Part shown: positions 1 through 10,552 of the stretch, in pieces
How positions within the stretch are numbered: the stretch's first letter is position 1
How the letters are laid out: each line of letters begins with the position of its first letter
Position numbers and translations under genes: made by a program
NCBI GenBank assembly: GCA_001584585.1
Contig: LSYV01000164.1
Location: 9,749 to 56,168 of the forward strand
DNA from: Gonium pectorale
Taxonomy: Eukaryota; Chlorophyta; Chlorophyceae; Chlamydomonadales; Volvocaceae
Length of the DNA stretch: 46,420 nucleotides
Direction: 5' to 3'
The notes under the pieces: generated by a model
Databases searched by the model: none
Seen by the model: only the letters and a program-made list of their open reading frames with translations
Told to the model about the DNA's origin: nothing

Positions 1-4
1 CCAG

Positions 5-79
5 GTGGTCATGGGCGGCTGCATCGCCATGGCCATCACGTTCGGGGTGGGGCACGTGCTTGGGGCGCGGCCAGAGTAA
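5..79 (+). CDS. 3' terminal exon of a VIT/CCC1-like (nodulin-21-like) iron transporter, partial
   Basis: The window opens with an acceptor-like CAG and then 24 open codons ending in TAA. The peptide reads VVMGGCIAMAITFGVG... and then HVLGARPE. The GG-x-x-AMAITFG pattern resembles the last membrane helix of plant VIT-like/nodulin-21 transporters, which move Fe2+ (and Mn2+) into vacuoles. That family ends shortly after this helix, so the stop position fits. Only this exon is visible; the rest of the gene is left of the window, so substrate and subfamily cannot be judged. The splice acceptor at 2-4 is inferred. It could also be another small membrane protein with a similar last helix. Confidence 0.5.
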   Translation: MVMGGCIAMAITFGVGHVLGARPE

Positions 80-1888
80 GGGAGAGGGGAGCGACCCCGG
101 CCATCTGGATTCGGACCCGGATCCGGATTTGGTACCGCAGAGGCGTGAACCCGCGCGGCCGGATTACAGCAGGCCGAGGGGGAGAAAGGGTGCCGCCCCA
201 GGCCAGTGCAGCAGACTGCCGGCCTGGGTGGGGCTGCGGCTCTTCCGGGCGCTGGCGGGCCAAGGCTCTGGACGCGAGGGGGCTGGGACTCGAGGCGCTC
301 CGGGTGCCGCAATGCCCCTGGCGTCGGGGGCCGAGGGAGGTGACGCCACCAGAGTGTGGCCCGCGGGGCAGTCGGGGGTGGGGGCCCTAGGGGGAGGGGG
401 CGGGCGGGGGCGCGGCTGGGGTCTGAACGAAGCATGACGAAGCGGTGGCGGGCCTGGAGCGCAGCCGCCGCCTGCTGGTACGGCATATGGTACGGCGAAA
501 ACAATTCCAAAAACGGGTACAACAGAGTACGACTTCATGGCCACTCGGCGGATTGCACGTGTGCCACCTGGCATCACCCGTTGCGGGGTGAGGGTGAGGG
601 GGGCGAGCTTTCCCCCGTGCACGCAGTGTCGCCTTGTATTAATGGACTTTGCAGCGGTTTTATAATTGCTCTTTTGCAAAAGTACGGCACTGCAGTACGA
701 CTCATTGTGCGCGCAGATCTGCAGGGGTGTGTGTGCGCGCTATTGTATTATGTGCCATGGCACGTCATTGTCCCCCAGAACCTTCAAATAGCGGGCGTGA
801 CTTTTGGGCAGAGTCTAGTCCTAAATCCGAGGGGGTATTGGCTATCGAGTGCTGCGTGTGGGCGTGGCGATGGGGGCGTTCAGGATGGGCCACGCGGCCT
901 CGCAAAATGTGGTGCCGACGGACCTGAGTGCCAAGCGTTTTATAATACCGGGAAGTCAACCGTTAAGTGTCCCGCGCCGGTTTTGCTGCCGCGCGGGAAC
1001 TCTGTAGCGTGCCGGCGGCAGGGGTGGGGGTGGTGGAGGGCGGCCTCGGATTGCAGCCGCAGTACCGCATACAGTATTCGCGAGCCTGCTCGCGGTATAG
1101 CGTCCTGTAACCACTGCGGCACTGTGGCGCCTAATCCCGCTCTTGCCGCCCCCCCCCCCCCCGGTGCAGTCTCTGTCTTTACGCCGAGACGGTTGCCCAC
1201 GGTCGCAACTGACACAACCGACAGAACGGAAACAGCAGCAACGCCCATAACCCGGGCACGGCGGGCAGCTCCGCGGCCTCAGCAGACACCGGCGCACGCC
1301 CCCTTGCGCAGCCGCAACGCATACGGTACGAGCGTACGGCCGACGCTAGGCGCACAGTGCCATGACCGTGCGCGCGGCACCATGCCAGATGCCACCCCCC
1401 CACCCCCCACCCCCCACCCCCCACCCCGACAGCCGAACCCTGCGTCCGTCTCCGCCTCGCGCCACGCCGCCGCCGCCCCCGCCACCCCATGCATTCGCTG
1501 CGGAGCCTCAGCAAGGCTCCGGTTTAGCAACCAGTGCACGGAGGGCCACGGCCGACAACCGGCCAACACAGCACGGCCCCATGCTTCGTCGCACTCCCAT
1601 GTCAAGAGCTCGTAGTCACGCTCGTAGCGACGGCTCAACTCCCACAGGCGGACCCGGAGGCGGAGGCAGAGGCGGAGGGTGTGTGGGGCGGCGGCTGCTG
1701 GCCGGGCGCCTGCGGGGATGCCACCTTGCTATCTATGCCGGCCACCTGCCAAGACACACGTGCGGCTGACGTGGTTGGGCTCTTGGGCGTATCTGAACAC
1801 GCCGTCATACTGACTACGTCGTACATACTGAACACACGTGCGGCTGCGACAGTGCAGCCCTGTGGGCGCCCCGCCTCGGAGCCGTCGT
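80..1888. other. Intergenic stretch with no supported gene
   Basis: About 1.8 kb without a convincing exon. Long open frames on both strands come from GC-rich composition and show no recognisable domain. It contains short palindromes, for example GTGCCATGGCAC near 754-765, several dispersed GTACGGC words, and a C-rich heptamer tract at 1389-1428. Confidence 0.55.
1389..1428. repeat. C-rich heptamer microsatellite (CCCCCAC)n
   Basis: Roughly five tandem heptamers of C5AC type. The minus strand is a run of G-tracts and could form a G-quadruplex. It lies in non-coding sequence. Confidence 0.75.
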
Positions 1889-2467
1889 TCACGGCGTCTC
1901 CCGGCCATCGGACAGGAGCGCCAGCACGCCTATGGACAGGTTCTGCTCCTCAAGCCATTTCGAGCCCTTCTCCTCCACAAGACGCTCCGTGTAGTCGCGC
2001 CACGACTCTCCCTCCTTCCGGGGGAGGTTGGCAGTCAGCGCCGTGCGAGCCTCGTCCACGAGGCTGCGCCGGAGGATGGAGCCGATCCCCTCGAAAACTG
2101 CCTGTGCGTTGCAGACCCTTGCCTCTAGCCGGGCAAACCGCTGCTCCTGCTCCGCGCGCTTCTGCTCCTGCTTCGCGAGCCGCTGCTCCTGCTTCCGTGC
2201 CTGCTTCGCGAGCCGCTGCTCCTGCTCCGCGAGCCGCTGCTCCAGCTGCTCCTGCTCCGCGAGCTGCTGTTCACGCTCCTGTCGGTGCTCCGCAAGCTCC
2301 TGCCGGTTCTGCTTGAGGGTTGTCTCAAGAGCGATGATGCGCTCCTCCCAGCGGCGACCAAAACGACCGAAAGCCGGAAGCGACGAATCCTCAACGGCCA
2401 ACCGGGCAGCATTGTCAGTTTCCATCAGAGCAGAGGTTTCCGCACCCGAAGAATTGTTAATTTCCAT
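1889..2467 (-). CDS. Coiled-coil protein of unknown function, single exon, 192 aa
   Basis: An uninterrupted 192-codon frame starts with ATG in an A-rich context (ACAAAATGG) and has no obvious introns. Residues about 45-120 are a continuous run of Q/E/R/K/L heptads built from units such as RLAEQEQ and RLAKQEQ, which predicts a long coiled coil. The DNA there is a chain of imperfect 21-27-bp repeats. A more globular tail follows (ILRRSLVDEARTAL..., ESWRDYTERL..., LSIGVLALLSDGRETP). No domain is recognised. The low-GC start region, amphipathic heptads and non-repetitive tail argue that this is coding. The frame could continue through a splice near its end, so the C-terminus is less sure than the start. 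Confidence 0.55.
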   Translation of the reverse strand: MEINNSSGAETSALMETDNAARLAVEDSSLPAFGRFGRRWEERIIALETTLKQNRQELAEHRQEREQQLAEQEQLEQRLAEQEQRLAKQARKQEQRLAKQEQKRAEQEQRFARLEARVCNAQAVFEGIGSILRRSLVDEARTALTANLPRKEGESWRDYTERLVEEKGSKWLEEQNLSIGVLALLSDGRETP

Positions 2468-2713
2468 TTTGTTGGTTGTGTTCCAGAGCTCAGCAGTCGT
2501 TGAGGTCCGAGATATGCACGTAATAGAGCCGCCGTCTTGGCTTTCAGTGTGATGGCCAGCGCATTATTGCAACAGAATTGGATTGAACCTGCTTTCTCGT
2601 GAGTTCGGGTGCCTAGCAAATGTGCTGCGGATGGTTGAGCGGTTTTGAAGCTTTTCACGGAGTGACTAGTAGCAGGATTTAGCCTGGATGGCGCGCTGTG
2701 ACCTGCAGGCTGC

Positions 2714-4205
2714 TTGCCTCGGCTGGACGCCAGCCACCGCTACCTGCGCGACTCACTGTCGCCGCGGCAGCCGTCGCTGCTGCAGGTCTCGGAGCCGGCT
2801 ACGGCGGAGCCGCCTGGAGGATCCCCTGGGTCGCAAGCTGCCGGTCCGCGACGACGCCATCGGCATCATCGTGGCGGATGCCGACATCCTCACCTACCTA
2901 CGTCAGCCTGGACTCGTCGCGCGCCCCCAACCTGGGCACGCGAGTGGACCTCAGCGGGCCGGGCACGTAGGGCGCCACGGGTAGGCATGGGTAGGGCACT
3001 GTGAGCCAAACGCCACATGAACGAACGTCGCATGTCTTGCTCTGTTTTATTTAGTTACACGCCCGCCCTATTGGAAACGTGGTGCCTTCGGGTGTGTATG
3101 TCCATAGAGGCGGGCTTCCTCTTTCTGTGCAGGTTTCTCGTTTTTCCAAACGTGCACTGTGCGGAGGGACCCCGCAGGCGCGCGCTGGACGTCATGGCAG
3201 CCCGCGCTGTGCAACCCGCCGCCCTGCTGCTCCGTGCACCCTGCTGCGCCGCACGGGGTGGGGGGCGTTAGGTTGCAGCGCGCCGCACCCACCCCTGATG
3301 ATGAGCCCCATCACATACGGCACACGCTCCCCCACCCCACCACCACCACCACCCGCAGCTTGAAGAAAAGAGAAACCTGCACAGAAAGAGGGAGCCGCAC
3401 GCTTGCACGCACTCGGGGCGCTCGCTCGCACGATGGCAAACACGTGTTGAGCGCTTTGGAGTGCAGCACTGGTACTGGCTGATCAGGGTGCTGTACAAGG
3501 TGCCGTACGTGGACGTTGGGCTGTTGTTATCAACGGCCTATTGGGCCAAGTGACCTCGCTGACTCTCGCCAGGCACCCGGCACCGCGGCCGGCGACGTGC
3601 TGCATTTCTTCACCGACCACCACAACAAAAGGTACGGCTCGGGGCAAGGTTGGCGATCAGGGCTGCACCAGTTTGCACACACCCATCCGATCGGCGTCAA
3701 CGACTTCAGCCTGCTCGAGGTGGGTGGCTGGGCGGCTGCCACGTGGGCGCCGCACACACAGCTTAGAGGCAGACTGCAAAAGCACAAAAGTACATGCTTT
3801 GCTTTGCTTTGGTGACTTCCGTTGCTAGCTTGGTTTCACGACCCGCTACCCGCTGTAGGAGCTGTACACCCACGCCACGCTGGCGCAGTGCCCAACCCTC
3901 GCGCGGCTGCACACACGCCCAATGCCATACGCGTGCTGGCCGACGGCGCCGTGCTGGCGCTGCGCCTGGTGCCTGTGGGCGTGCCGCAGCCCGGGACGCC
4001 CATCGACGAGGGCAGGCAATCTGCGGCGTGCTCACCCGCATCGAGGCCCTTCACACGGAGGGCGCGTGCGTGCTTGCTGGCCTCCGTAGAACGAGGCGGA
4101 GCGAGGCAGCAGCTGCGGCTTCGGCTGCGGCGGCGGCTTGCCTCGCGCTCACTCTTCACCAGACACGTGTTGCAGGCTCCCAAAGAGGGGCTGCATGTCA
4201 CATGA
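2714..4205 (+). pseudogene. Broken or error-containing multi-exon gene of unknown family
   Basis: Protein-like segments appear in order on the plus strand, but in different frames. RLDASHRYLRDSLSP lies near 2715-2760, then DDAIGIIVADADILTYL near 2850-2900, then SLDSSRAPNLGTRVDLSGPG before a stop at 2968-2970. After an acceptor at 3461-3466 comes HWYWLIRVLYKVPYVDVG. DVLHFFTDHHNKRYG and THPIGVNDFSLLE follow, up to a GAG|GTGGGT donor near 3720. After an acceptor near 3858 come ELYTHATLAQCPTLARL and, one frame over, AIRVLADGAVLALRLVPVG. Non-random residues and plausible splice sites support exons, but at least three single-base frame changes are needed. The family was not recognised. It is either a decaying gene or a real gene with assembly indels. 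Confidence 0.4.
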
Positions 4206-5387
4206 GCCAATGGGCTCCGACCAGAGTCAGTAGAGACTAGGGCTCCGAGCACTCCACCTGCCCTCCCTTTGCACGCCCCACCTCCTTTACGTAGTACGCC
4301 ACGTCGGCCCACGAAAGATTCAGAAATAGCCGACGCACGAGGGGGGGCTCCGGAACACACTTCACCGGTAACCATACATGGCAGTCTTCGGAGCAGGCCC
4401 CGTGGAGCCTCACTTCACACTGTGCCGGCGTTGACTGGAGGTTTCGGGCATTTCAGGGCAGACCTCGGGAGACCCACGCCCTCATCCCCGCGGCTCGCCC
4501 CTCCTCCAAACACAGGAAAGGGGCCACGCCGAACAACGAACTAACCGCCAACCATGCAACCGTGCCGAATCGGCTACAGGGGTACCGGGCAAAGCCTCGA
4601 ACAATACTTTTGGCGCCCCCCGCAACCATCGTTGCATCGGCTTGTTGTAAACAGTAGTCCGCAGGTGCTTCACTGCTGTCCAACGCCGCACTCGTCCACA
4701 TGGTCAGCCCGTGGAGCGTTTCGCTCGCCGACTGGTACACATCCACAACCGACAAGGCTTACGCAGAGCGTACCGTACCTCTCAGGCACGGTGCCGTGCC
4801 CCGATGATCGCGGCGGCATCAGCACAAGGCATGACGGTGCAAGAGCACGATTCTCCCCCTTCGCACAGGGGGTGTCAACCATCCCGTCTCATTCCAGACC
4901 CTTCGGTCCCGGCCTGCGGAGCAGGGCTGGACTAAGCCTCCTCGGAACCCGTTGCCCTGATTTTTGTTCGCCGGCTCATTCATACGTGAGCCCTATCGCC
5001 CCACGCCTCCATCCCAGAGCATGCCCGCGTTTCCCAGGATTAACACATAAGCCCGTGCGGCTGCTGTGACCTGCCGCAGCCACGTCCGCTGCTGCCCTGA
5101 CCAAACCTGCTTCTGCGCCGCTAGCTGGTCGGGACGCTGCCTCCCCAACCTTCGGTCGCTGCCGCCGCCACACTGCATTCACGCCACAACGGCCCGCTTG
5201 CGGGACCCTGGCCACGGCCGCTGTCACAGCGCCGACAGCTGGCTTTTCTCCCCGCCCCGCCCACCTACGGGACCCCAGTCCCATGCTGCTAAACAGCCCC
5301 CACCGGTGGACCGGCTGCTGTACGCCCCGCATCCCTCCCTATCCGTGGGGGTGGCCCGTGGGCGCCCGTGCACACGGCCCTCATCAT
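4206..5387. other. Intergenic, nothing recognised
   Basis: This is the 3' flank of the broken gene and of the minus-strand GTPase, which ends at 5388. Open frames here carry no recognisable motif and no consistent splice pattern. Confidence 0.5.
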
Positions 5388-8300
5388 TCAGCTGCCCGCC
5401 TCCAGCTGCGCAAGGAGCTCCTGGACGCGGCTCACGGCGCCCACGGCCCACGCGGTCGCGCCCTGCCTCGCGTCGCGGCGTCGATGGGCTCCGGCCACGG
5501 GTGAGCCCCCCAGGGTCAGCGCGAACTGGTGCATCGCAAAGTCCAGCAGCGCCTGCATGCGTGCAGAACATGGGCACGTGCATGGGCAGCGCTCGCCGGT
5601 TGTCGCCGTGAGGTGCTGGTCAACGAGCTGCTACCGCGTACATACGGCGGCACGGCATGGGGGCGACTACGGTCTCGACCGGGTTGGGGGCCACAAGGCA
5701 GAGGAGGCCAGAAGCGGTACCAGCCGCGCAACAGGCATTGGCACACCCATCCACCCTAGCCCACCTGAGCCAGGCGTTTGATGCCCGTGTCCAGGCGGTC
5801 CAGGCGGCCGGTTAGGGTGCTGCGGATGTTGTCGAGCATGGCACGGTCCGCAAAGGCCGTCTGCAGCCGGCCCTGCATGCGCACCTGCACGTGTCTCCCG
5901 TAGTCGCGGCGGTTCTGCTCGTAGGCGGGCCCCAGCCCGCCCTCGATCGCGTTCACGACGGCCGGGACGATCTGCCGCGTCAGGAGGTTGCAGAGCTCGC
6001 GCAGCTCCTCCATAGCTGCGGTGCCACGCGCCTGCATCGAGTTCCGCGCCTGCATACGGCAGCATGCGGCCACAGACATGAGACCGGGAGCGCTTGTCGA
6101 TTACCGGTAAGCAAGCTAAGGCGAGGGTATGGCGGCATGGGGTGTAAAACTGTAGAAGGTTGCAGAGCGCTCTCACAAGAGAATCTGGGTGCGCATACCT
6201 CTCCAACGCAACCCCTTCCGAGCCCGCGACACGACCGCGGCATGGGGGTCAGTGGGTTACTATGCTCGCATCGGGTTAGGGTATCTAGGCACAGGAAGGC
6301 AGTGGCACGGCATCTATCTCTTTGAGACGGTGATAGTACCACAGGGCCGGTGTTGACAGTGCGCGGGGGACGGGCGGCCAACCAACCTGCTGCCACATGC
6401 CGAGCTGCTGCCCGGCCTGCCCGGCCTGCAGCTCGTCCACGGCGCTGTTGAAGGCCGCCAGCAATTGCCGGTACCACGGCTCCACGACATCAGTGAAGAG
6501 GGTGCCGCCCAACCCGAAAGTCTGGACCCAGACGGCTTGAATCGGGTCGATGAAGGGCTGGGCAAGCTCCTGGTTGAGGTTGTAGTTCCTTCATAAAGAC
6601 AATCAGGGGTTGGGCAAGGGCTGCATTATTGCTTTCGGCAAGCATACAGATCTTATTACCTATCACCATGCACACGCACGCACATATTGCTTTCTGAACC
6701 GTTTGCACACGGGCTTAAAACACACTTAGGTCATTGCTCCGCACGATTACTCTTAACTTGCATTGTGACAGTTCTCTTATCAGCGGAGCGCACCCAGCGG
6801 CGCTCCCCACCCGCAGGTGTGTACACACGGGGTCGCATCAATCCTGGCCGTGAATTCCGCACTGCCACTCCCAATGCCTGGAGGTCAGCCCAGCTCAGCC
6901 CTGTTAATCAGCCCAGCCCAGCACCCCAGCATGAAGTTCCTAGGGGTTACTAGTTGGGTCGGGCTCGGGATGAGGGTTGAAGGACTGCCGGCTAGGATGC
7001 GTTTCCGTTCGTAGACATGTTTGAGCATGCCGTGACGCATGTAGAGCTCACGCATATGCAGCTACCAGTCAGGTGGAAGGCAGCTGCTTCCGCCACAGCC
7101 GCAGCCGCCATGCTGGCTGAACCCACCTCAGCGTGGTGCTCCTTGCGGTGCTGCGGCCGCCGTTGCTGCAAAGCATCATCAGCGTCTTGTGGTGCAGAGA
7201 CCCTAGCCGGCGCTGCAGGAGGGCCTGTGCCTGGGGGAACGCTCCCTCCAGGTTTCCGATGCTCGACGTGATGCTGCGGAGTAGGCTGTCCAGGCTGGTG
7301 ACCAGGGCATGGTGTGTTGAATTGAGATTGCATTTCAGGTCCTCAGCGGTGGTGTTGGTCGGCAGGTTGGGGCTGAGGATGCTGGCGCGGTCGCACTCGC
7401 CCATGAGTGCGTCAACCACCATCGGGATGAGGTCGAGAAGTGCGCCCGCTACCGCCCGTACTCGCACCTGCGCGCATCCGCCACACATATGCGTGCTGAG
7501 CCGCTCTCATGGGCACAAGTGCTGTGTGCATCCAAGCTGCCAGCAGCGTGAGTCGTGGTGTGAGTTTGACGTTGAATGGTGAGAATGGGGTGTAAGGCCA
7601 CACAAGGAGGGAGTGCGCAAAAAAAGCAAAAGGTGTACTCTACCTCCCGTCGTCCTGGCTGCGAGCCATACAAAGCATACAACGAAACCACGCACCATCT
7701 TGTGCTGGTCGGGAAGGCGCTCCAGCTGCTGCTGCAGGTCCACCAGACCCGTCTCCCTCTCATCCTTGAAAATGACCGGTGGGTCATACATGTCGGGAAA
7801 GTTCATGCTCAGGTATTCCACCGCGCTGACCGTATGGGCGCTGATCACGCGGTTCTGCCGGCCCATCGCAGCTTGCACAACCTCGAGGGCCTGCTGCTTC
7901 ACCTTGGCCTGCCGCAGCCGCGCGTACATGTGCCGCAGCCGCATACGCTGTATTGGGGTGGGCGTGCCTTGGTCGGCGGCGGTGCACAGCTCGAGATACT
8001 GTGCCCTGTCGACACCAGCAGGGCCGAAGAATGCCGCGTCCTCTTGCCGCTTGTATGCCGCGAGCGGCGGCCCCACGCCCCGAGGAACATCGTCCGCGCA
8101 GGTTGGAACGAAGATGTGCGCAAAGTGCATATCCGTCTGCGAAGGGTGCACATGCCGTTATGTAAGGCCCACTGCGCCACACTACCAGCGATAGCACTAT
8201 CACGGCGACCCTCACCAGACAGCAGAGAAGCCAGGATCAGCAGGTTAGCACATGTGGGTACCACTCCAACACACAAGGGCAAACGCACCCTGAGCTGCGC

Positions 8301-10552
8301 CTCGACGCCCATGGTGTCCGGTGCGCCTCCCTCCACAACTGCACGGGCGTACTCCTGAGCCGTCGGGTTGGCCAGGAACCTGTTTGGAGGGCAGCAAGCC
8401 ACCGTCTCAACACACTGCAAAGCGCAAGACTGCGCATCGCATGCAAATGCTTCAGTGTGCCGCGAGGCAGCCGCCGGCGCTGTACAGGCATAGCTGCCGT
8501 ATCACGTAAGTATGTACGGCACACATCCCGCACTAACGCAACGGCACCAGCCAGCGGTGCCGGCGCACTCACCGCGCAATCGTGGCGACCACCATGACCG
8601 AGTCCGCCTTGCTGACGGCCTGTGTTGCGATGTTGCCGCGCGACCGCTGGGCGTCCGCCACGCCGGGCAGGTCCAGGAGGACCAGGCCGCGGCGCAGCAG
8701 CGGCCACGCGTGTGAGACGACCACCCTGCGCAGCATCAGCTCCAGCTGCTCGCCGACCTTCAAATTGTCCGCCAGCAGCCGCTGCGAGCAGGAATGTGCG
8801 TGCGTGCGTCCACCATGCTCGAGGCTGGTTTTTTTGCTGGGCATAGCCAAGAGATTCAGCAGGGGGCGGACCACGGGCACGGTTTGGCGCACATCAACTA
8901 GGTGTATGTATGTAGAGCACATCCTGCTCAAACAGACAGGCATGAACCGACTGCCGATACTGTACCCGCTCACCTTGGCTTCCTGCTGGTCGACTTCACG
9001 TGTCCAGGTGTCCTCTTCCAGGAGGTCCTGCAGCGACACCCGTTCATCCCGCAGGCGCACACTCACAGACGGCACCAGCTCCATGATGGCACGAGTCAGC
9101 TCCTCCGGATCGTCCATACTCCAATCCACGCGGGCGAGCAGATCATTACCCGCCCCATCATCACTTATGCCGCTGCCAAAGAGGCGGCGCAGCGGCTGCA
9201 TTATGGCGTGGCCAAGCCTCTCAGTAGCCCCGATATTCTCATTTCCCAGCACGCCCGCCACGCGGCTGAGCACCTGCAAGGCAGGACAGAAGGTCAATGA
9301 AAAAAACCGTCTGGGAGGTGGCCGTCCTGCGGGCTGTTTTTTCTGTGGAAAGGTTACAGGCGGGAGAGGCGAGAAAGGGCGCAGACAACGGGAGGGACAG
9401 GCAGCCCTCCCGTGGTGCGCCCTAACTACAGCGCACCACGGCAGCCAAGACCAAACACCGACGGCGCACACAAGAAGAGAAGTAGCCATGCAACTAAAGA
9501 CCACAGAACAGGAAGGCAAGACGAGGAAAACAAAGGAAAGGAGAAGACTGGACACCAGGACAGGAGAGGGCTGTGGCGAAAGCATTGCACATAGTAGCGC
9601 CTGAAGGCATACGCTTGTTGATACGTACCTCTGCCTTCAGCTGCTGGTGTGTTGCGAGGGACAGCTCAATGCGGTACAACTCTGGCAAGTCGACGTTGTA
9701 CCTTAGCTCCATCGGGACGGCGGTACACGCAGCGCCCTCCGCTCCACTTGGAAGCAGGTCTGGCTCCTTCAGAAGCGCGTTAATGAGCGTTGACTTGCCA
9801 CTACCGGTGCCGCCCAGGACGCCGAGCACGTGTGGAGCCCGTGCTCGCTCGAGGACGCCACGCAAGTCCTTGAATTGTGCAATAGCACTGTCGCGGCCTC
9901 CTGGCGATGCCTGTGCAATGGAGCGGAGCGGGTGCGTTGCGGGCGGGCAGGCGTGCAGCGGCAGCGGCAGAGCGCAAGCAGCAACATGACGGTTGAGGCA
10001 AAAGCCCTTCAGCTTCCGATGCTGTTGCGGGCGTTTGTGGGACAACTGTAATACAGCATACCGTATGGCAGCAAGCAAGCGTACGTGACACAATACACGT
10101 TCCGTACCAAATCTTACGCACCTGTCGGGCGCGCTCTCCGCGTTCTTCCAAGCAAGGCTGATTCAAAGACTCATCGATGAGGCAGATAAGGTCGTTTAGC
10201 ACAACCTGCGCGCCCGTGTCGGCGGCCTCCGGCGCTGCGTCGTCGGTCATCATCGGCTCGGGCACCTCTGGGCAGCCCGCCGGATCTACGCTTTCGGGTT
10301 GGCACCTGAAGGCACAACGCCTCCAGCTACCTACGAACAGCAGCCCCGGAGCAGTGGGCGCTCCCGCTTTGGCTGCATGTATGCATGCATGCCACCGGCG
10401 GCATGTTTGCCAGTCGCACCTAGGCAGCTTCCACACAGAACGTGGTCGCATGGTAGCAGACGAGGCACAAGGGGCGCTGCTGGCGACCAGCTGTAAGTGC
10501 GGAAGCACACCGTGCAGTTCCGCCGATCCTGGTGGGCTCTTGGCGCATCCAT
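5388..10552 (-). CDS. RING-finger plus dynamin-like GTPase (SLIP-GC/NUGGC type), 885 aa, 11 exons
   Basis: Exons: 10420-10552, 10122-10330, 9629-9910, 8974-9273, 8573-8781, 8289-8379, 7696-8136, 7127-7467, 6387-6588, 5765-6049, 5388-5552. All splices are GT-AG and phases agree through to TGA. An N-terminal RING-like domain has C13-x2-C16, C35-x-H37-x2-C40-x2-C43 and C50-x3-C54. The GTPase follows: P-loop GGTGSGKS at 147-154, then LLPSGAEGAACTAV (a switch-I/G2-like region as in SLIP-GC), DLPG G3 motif at 345-348, and a degenerate G4 candidate PTCAD near 419. The rest is helical and stalk-like. SLIP-GC proteins are large dynamin-related GTPases. A RING would suggest ubiquitin ligase activity, which is inference. 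The first in-frame ATG (10552) was chosen; a longer frame upstream lacks ATG. Intron 8 holds a dispersed repeat copy. Confidence 0.82.
6735..7004. repeat. Dispersed repeat, copy A, inside intron 8 of the RING-GTPase gene
   Basis: About 270 bp that align with 12304-12603 in the same orientation. Conserved blocks include GCTCCGCACGA, ACTCTTAACTTGCA, CCTGGAGGTCAGCCCAGCTC and CAGCCCAGCACCCCAGCAT, followed by CTAGGGGT and TTGGGTCGGGC. The copies have diverged by substitutions and small indels. No terminal inverted repeats, target duplications or coding frame are visible, so the class is unknown; a SINE or MITE remnant is possible. Confidence 0.75.

Noticed and set aside
356..1615. 419-codon plus-strand open frame
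   Set aside because: Composition follows the GC-rich DNA, there is no domain, it runs through C-rich repeats and overlaps open frames on the other strand of equal quality.
1534..2316. 260-codon plus-strand frame rich in Ala/Pro repeats
   Set aside because: Antisense shadow of the coiled-coil ORF; its periodicity is copied from the heptad-coding repeats.
8582..9604. 340-codon plus-strand frame
   Set aside because: Antisense to exons 4 and 5 of the RING-GTPase, which carry conserved motifs on the minus strand.
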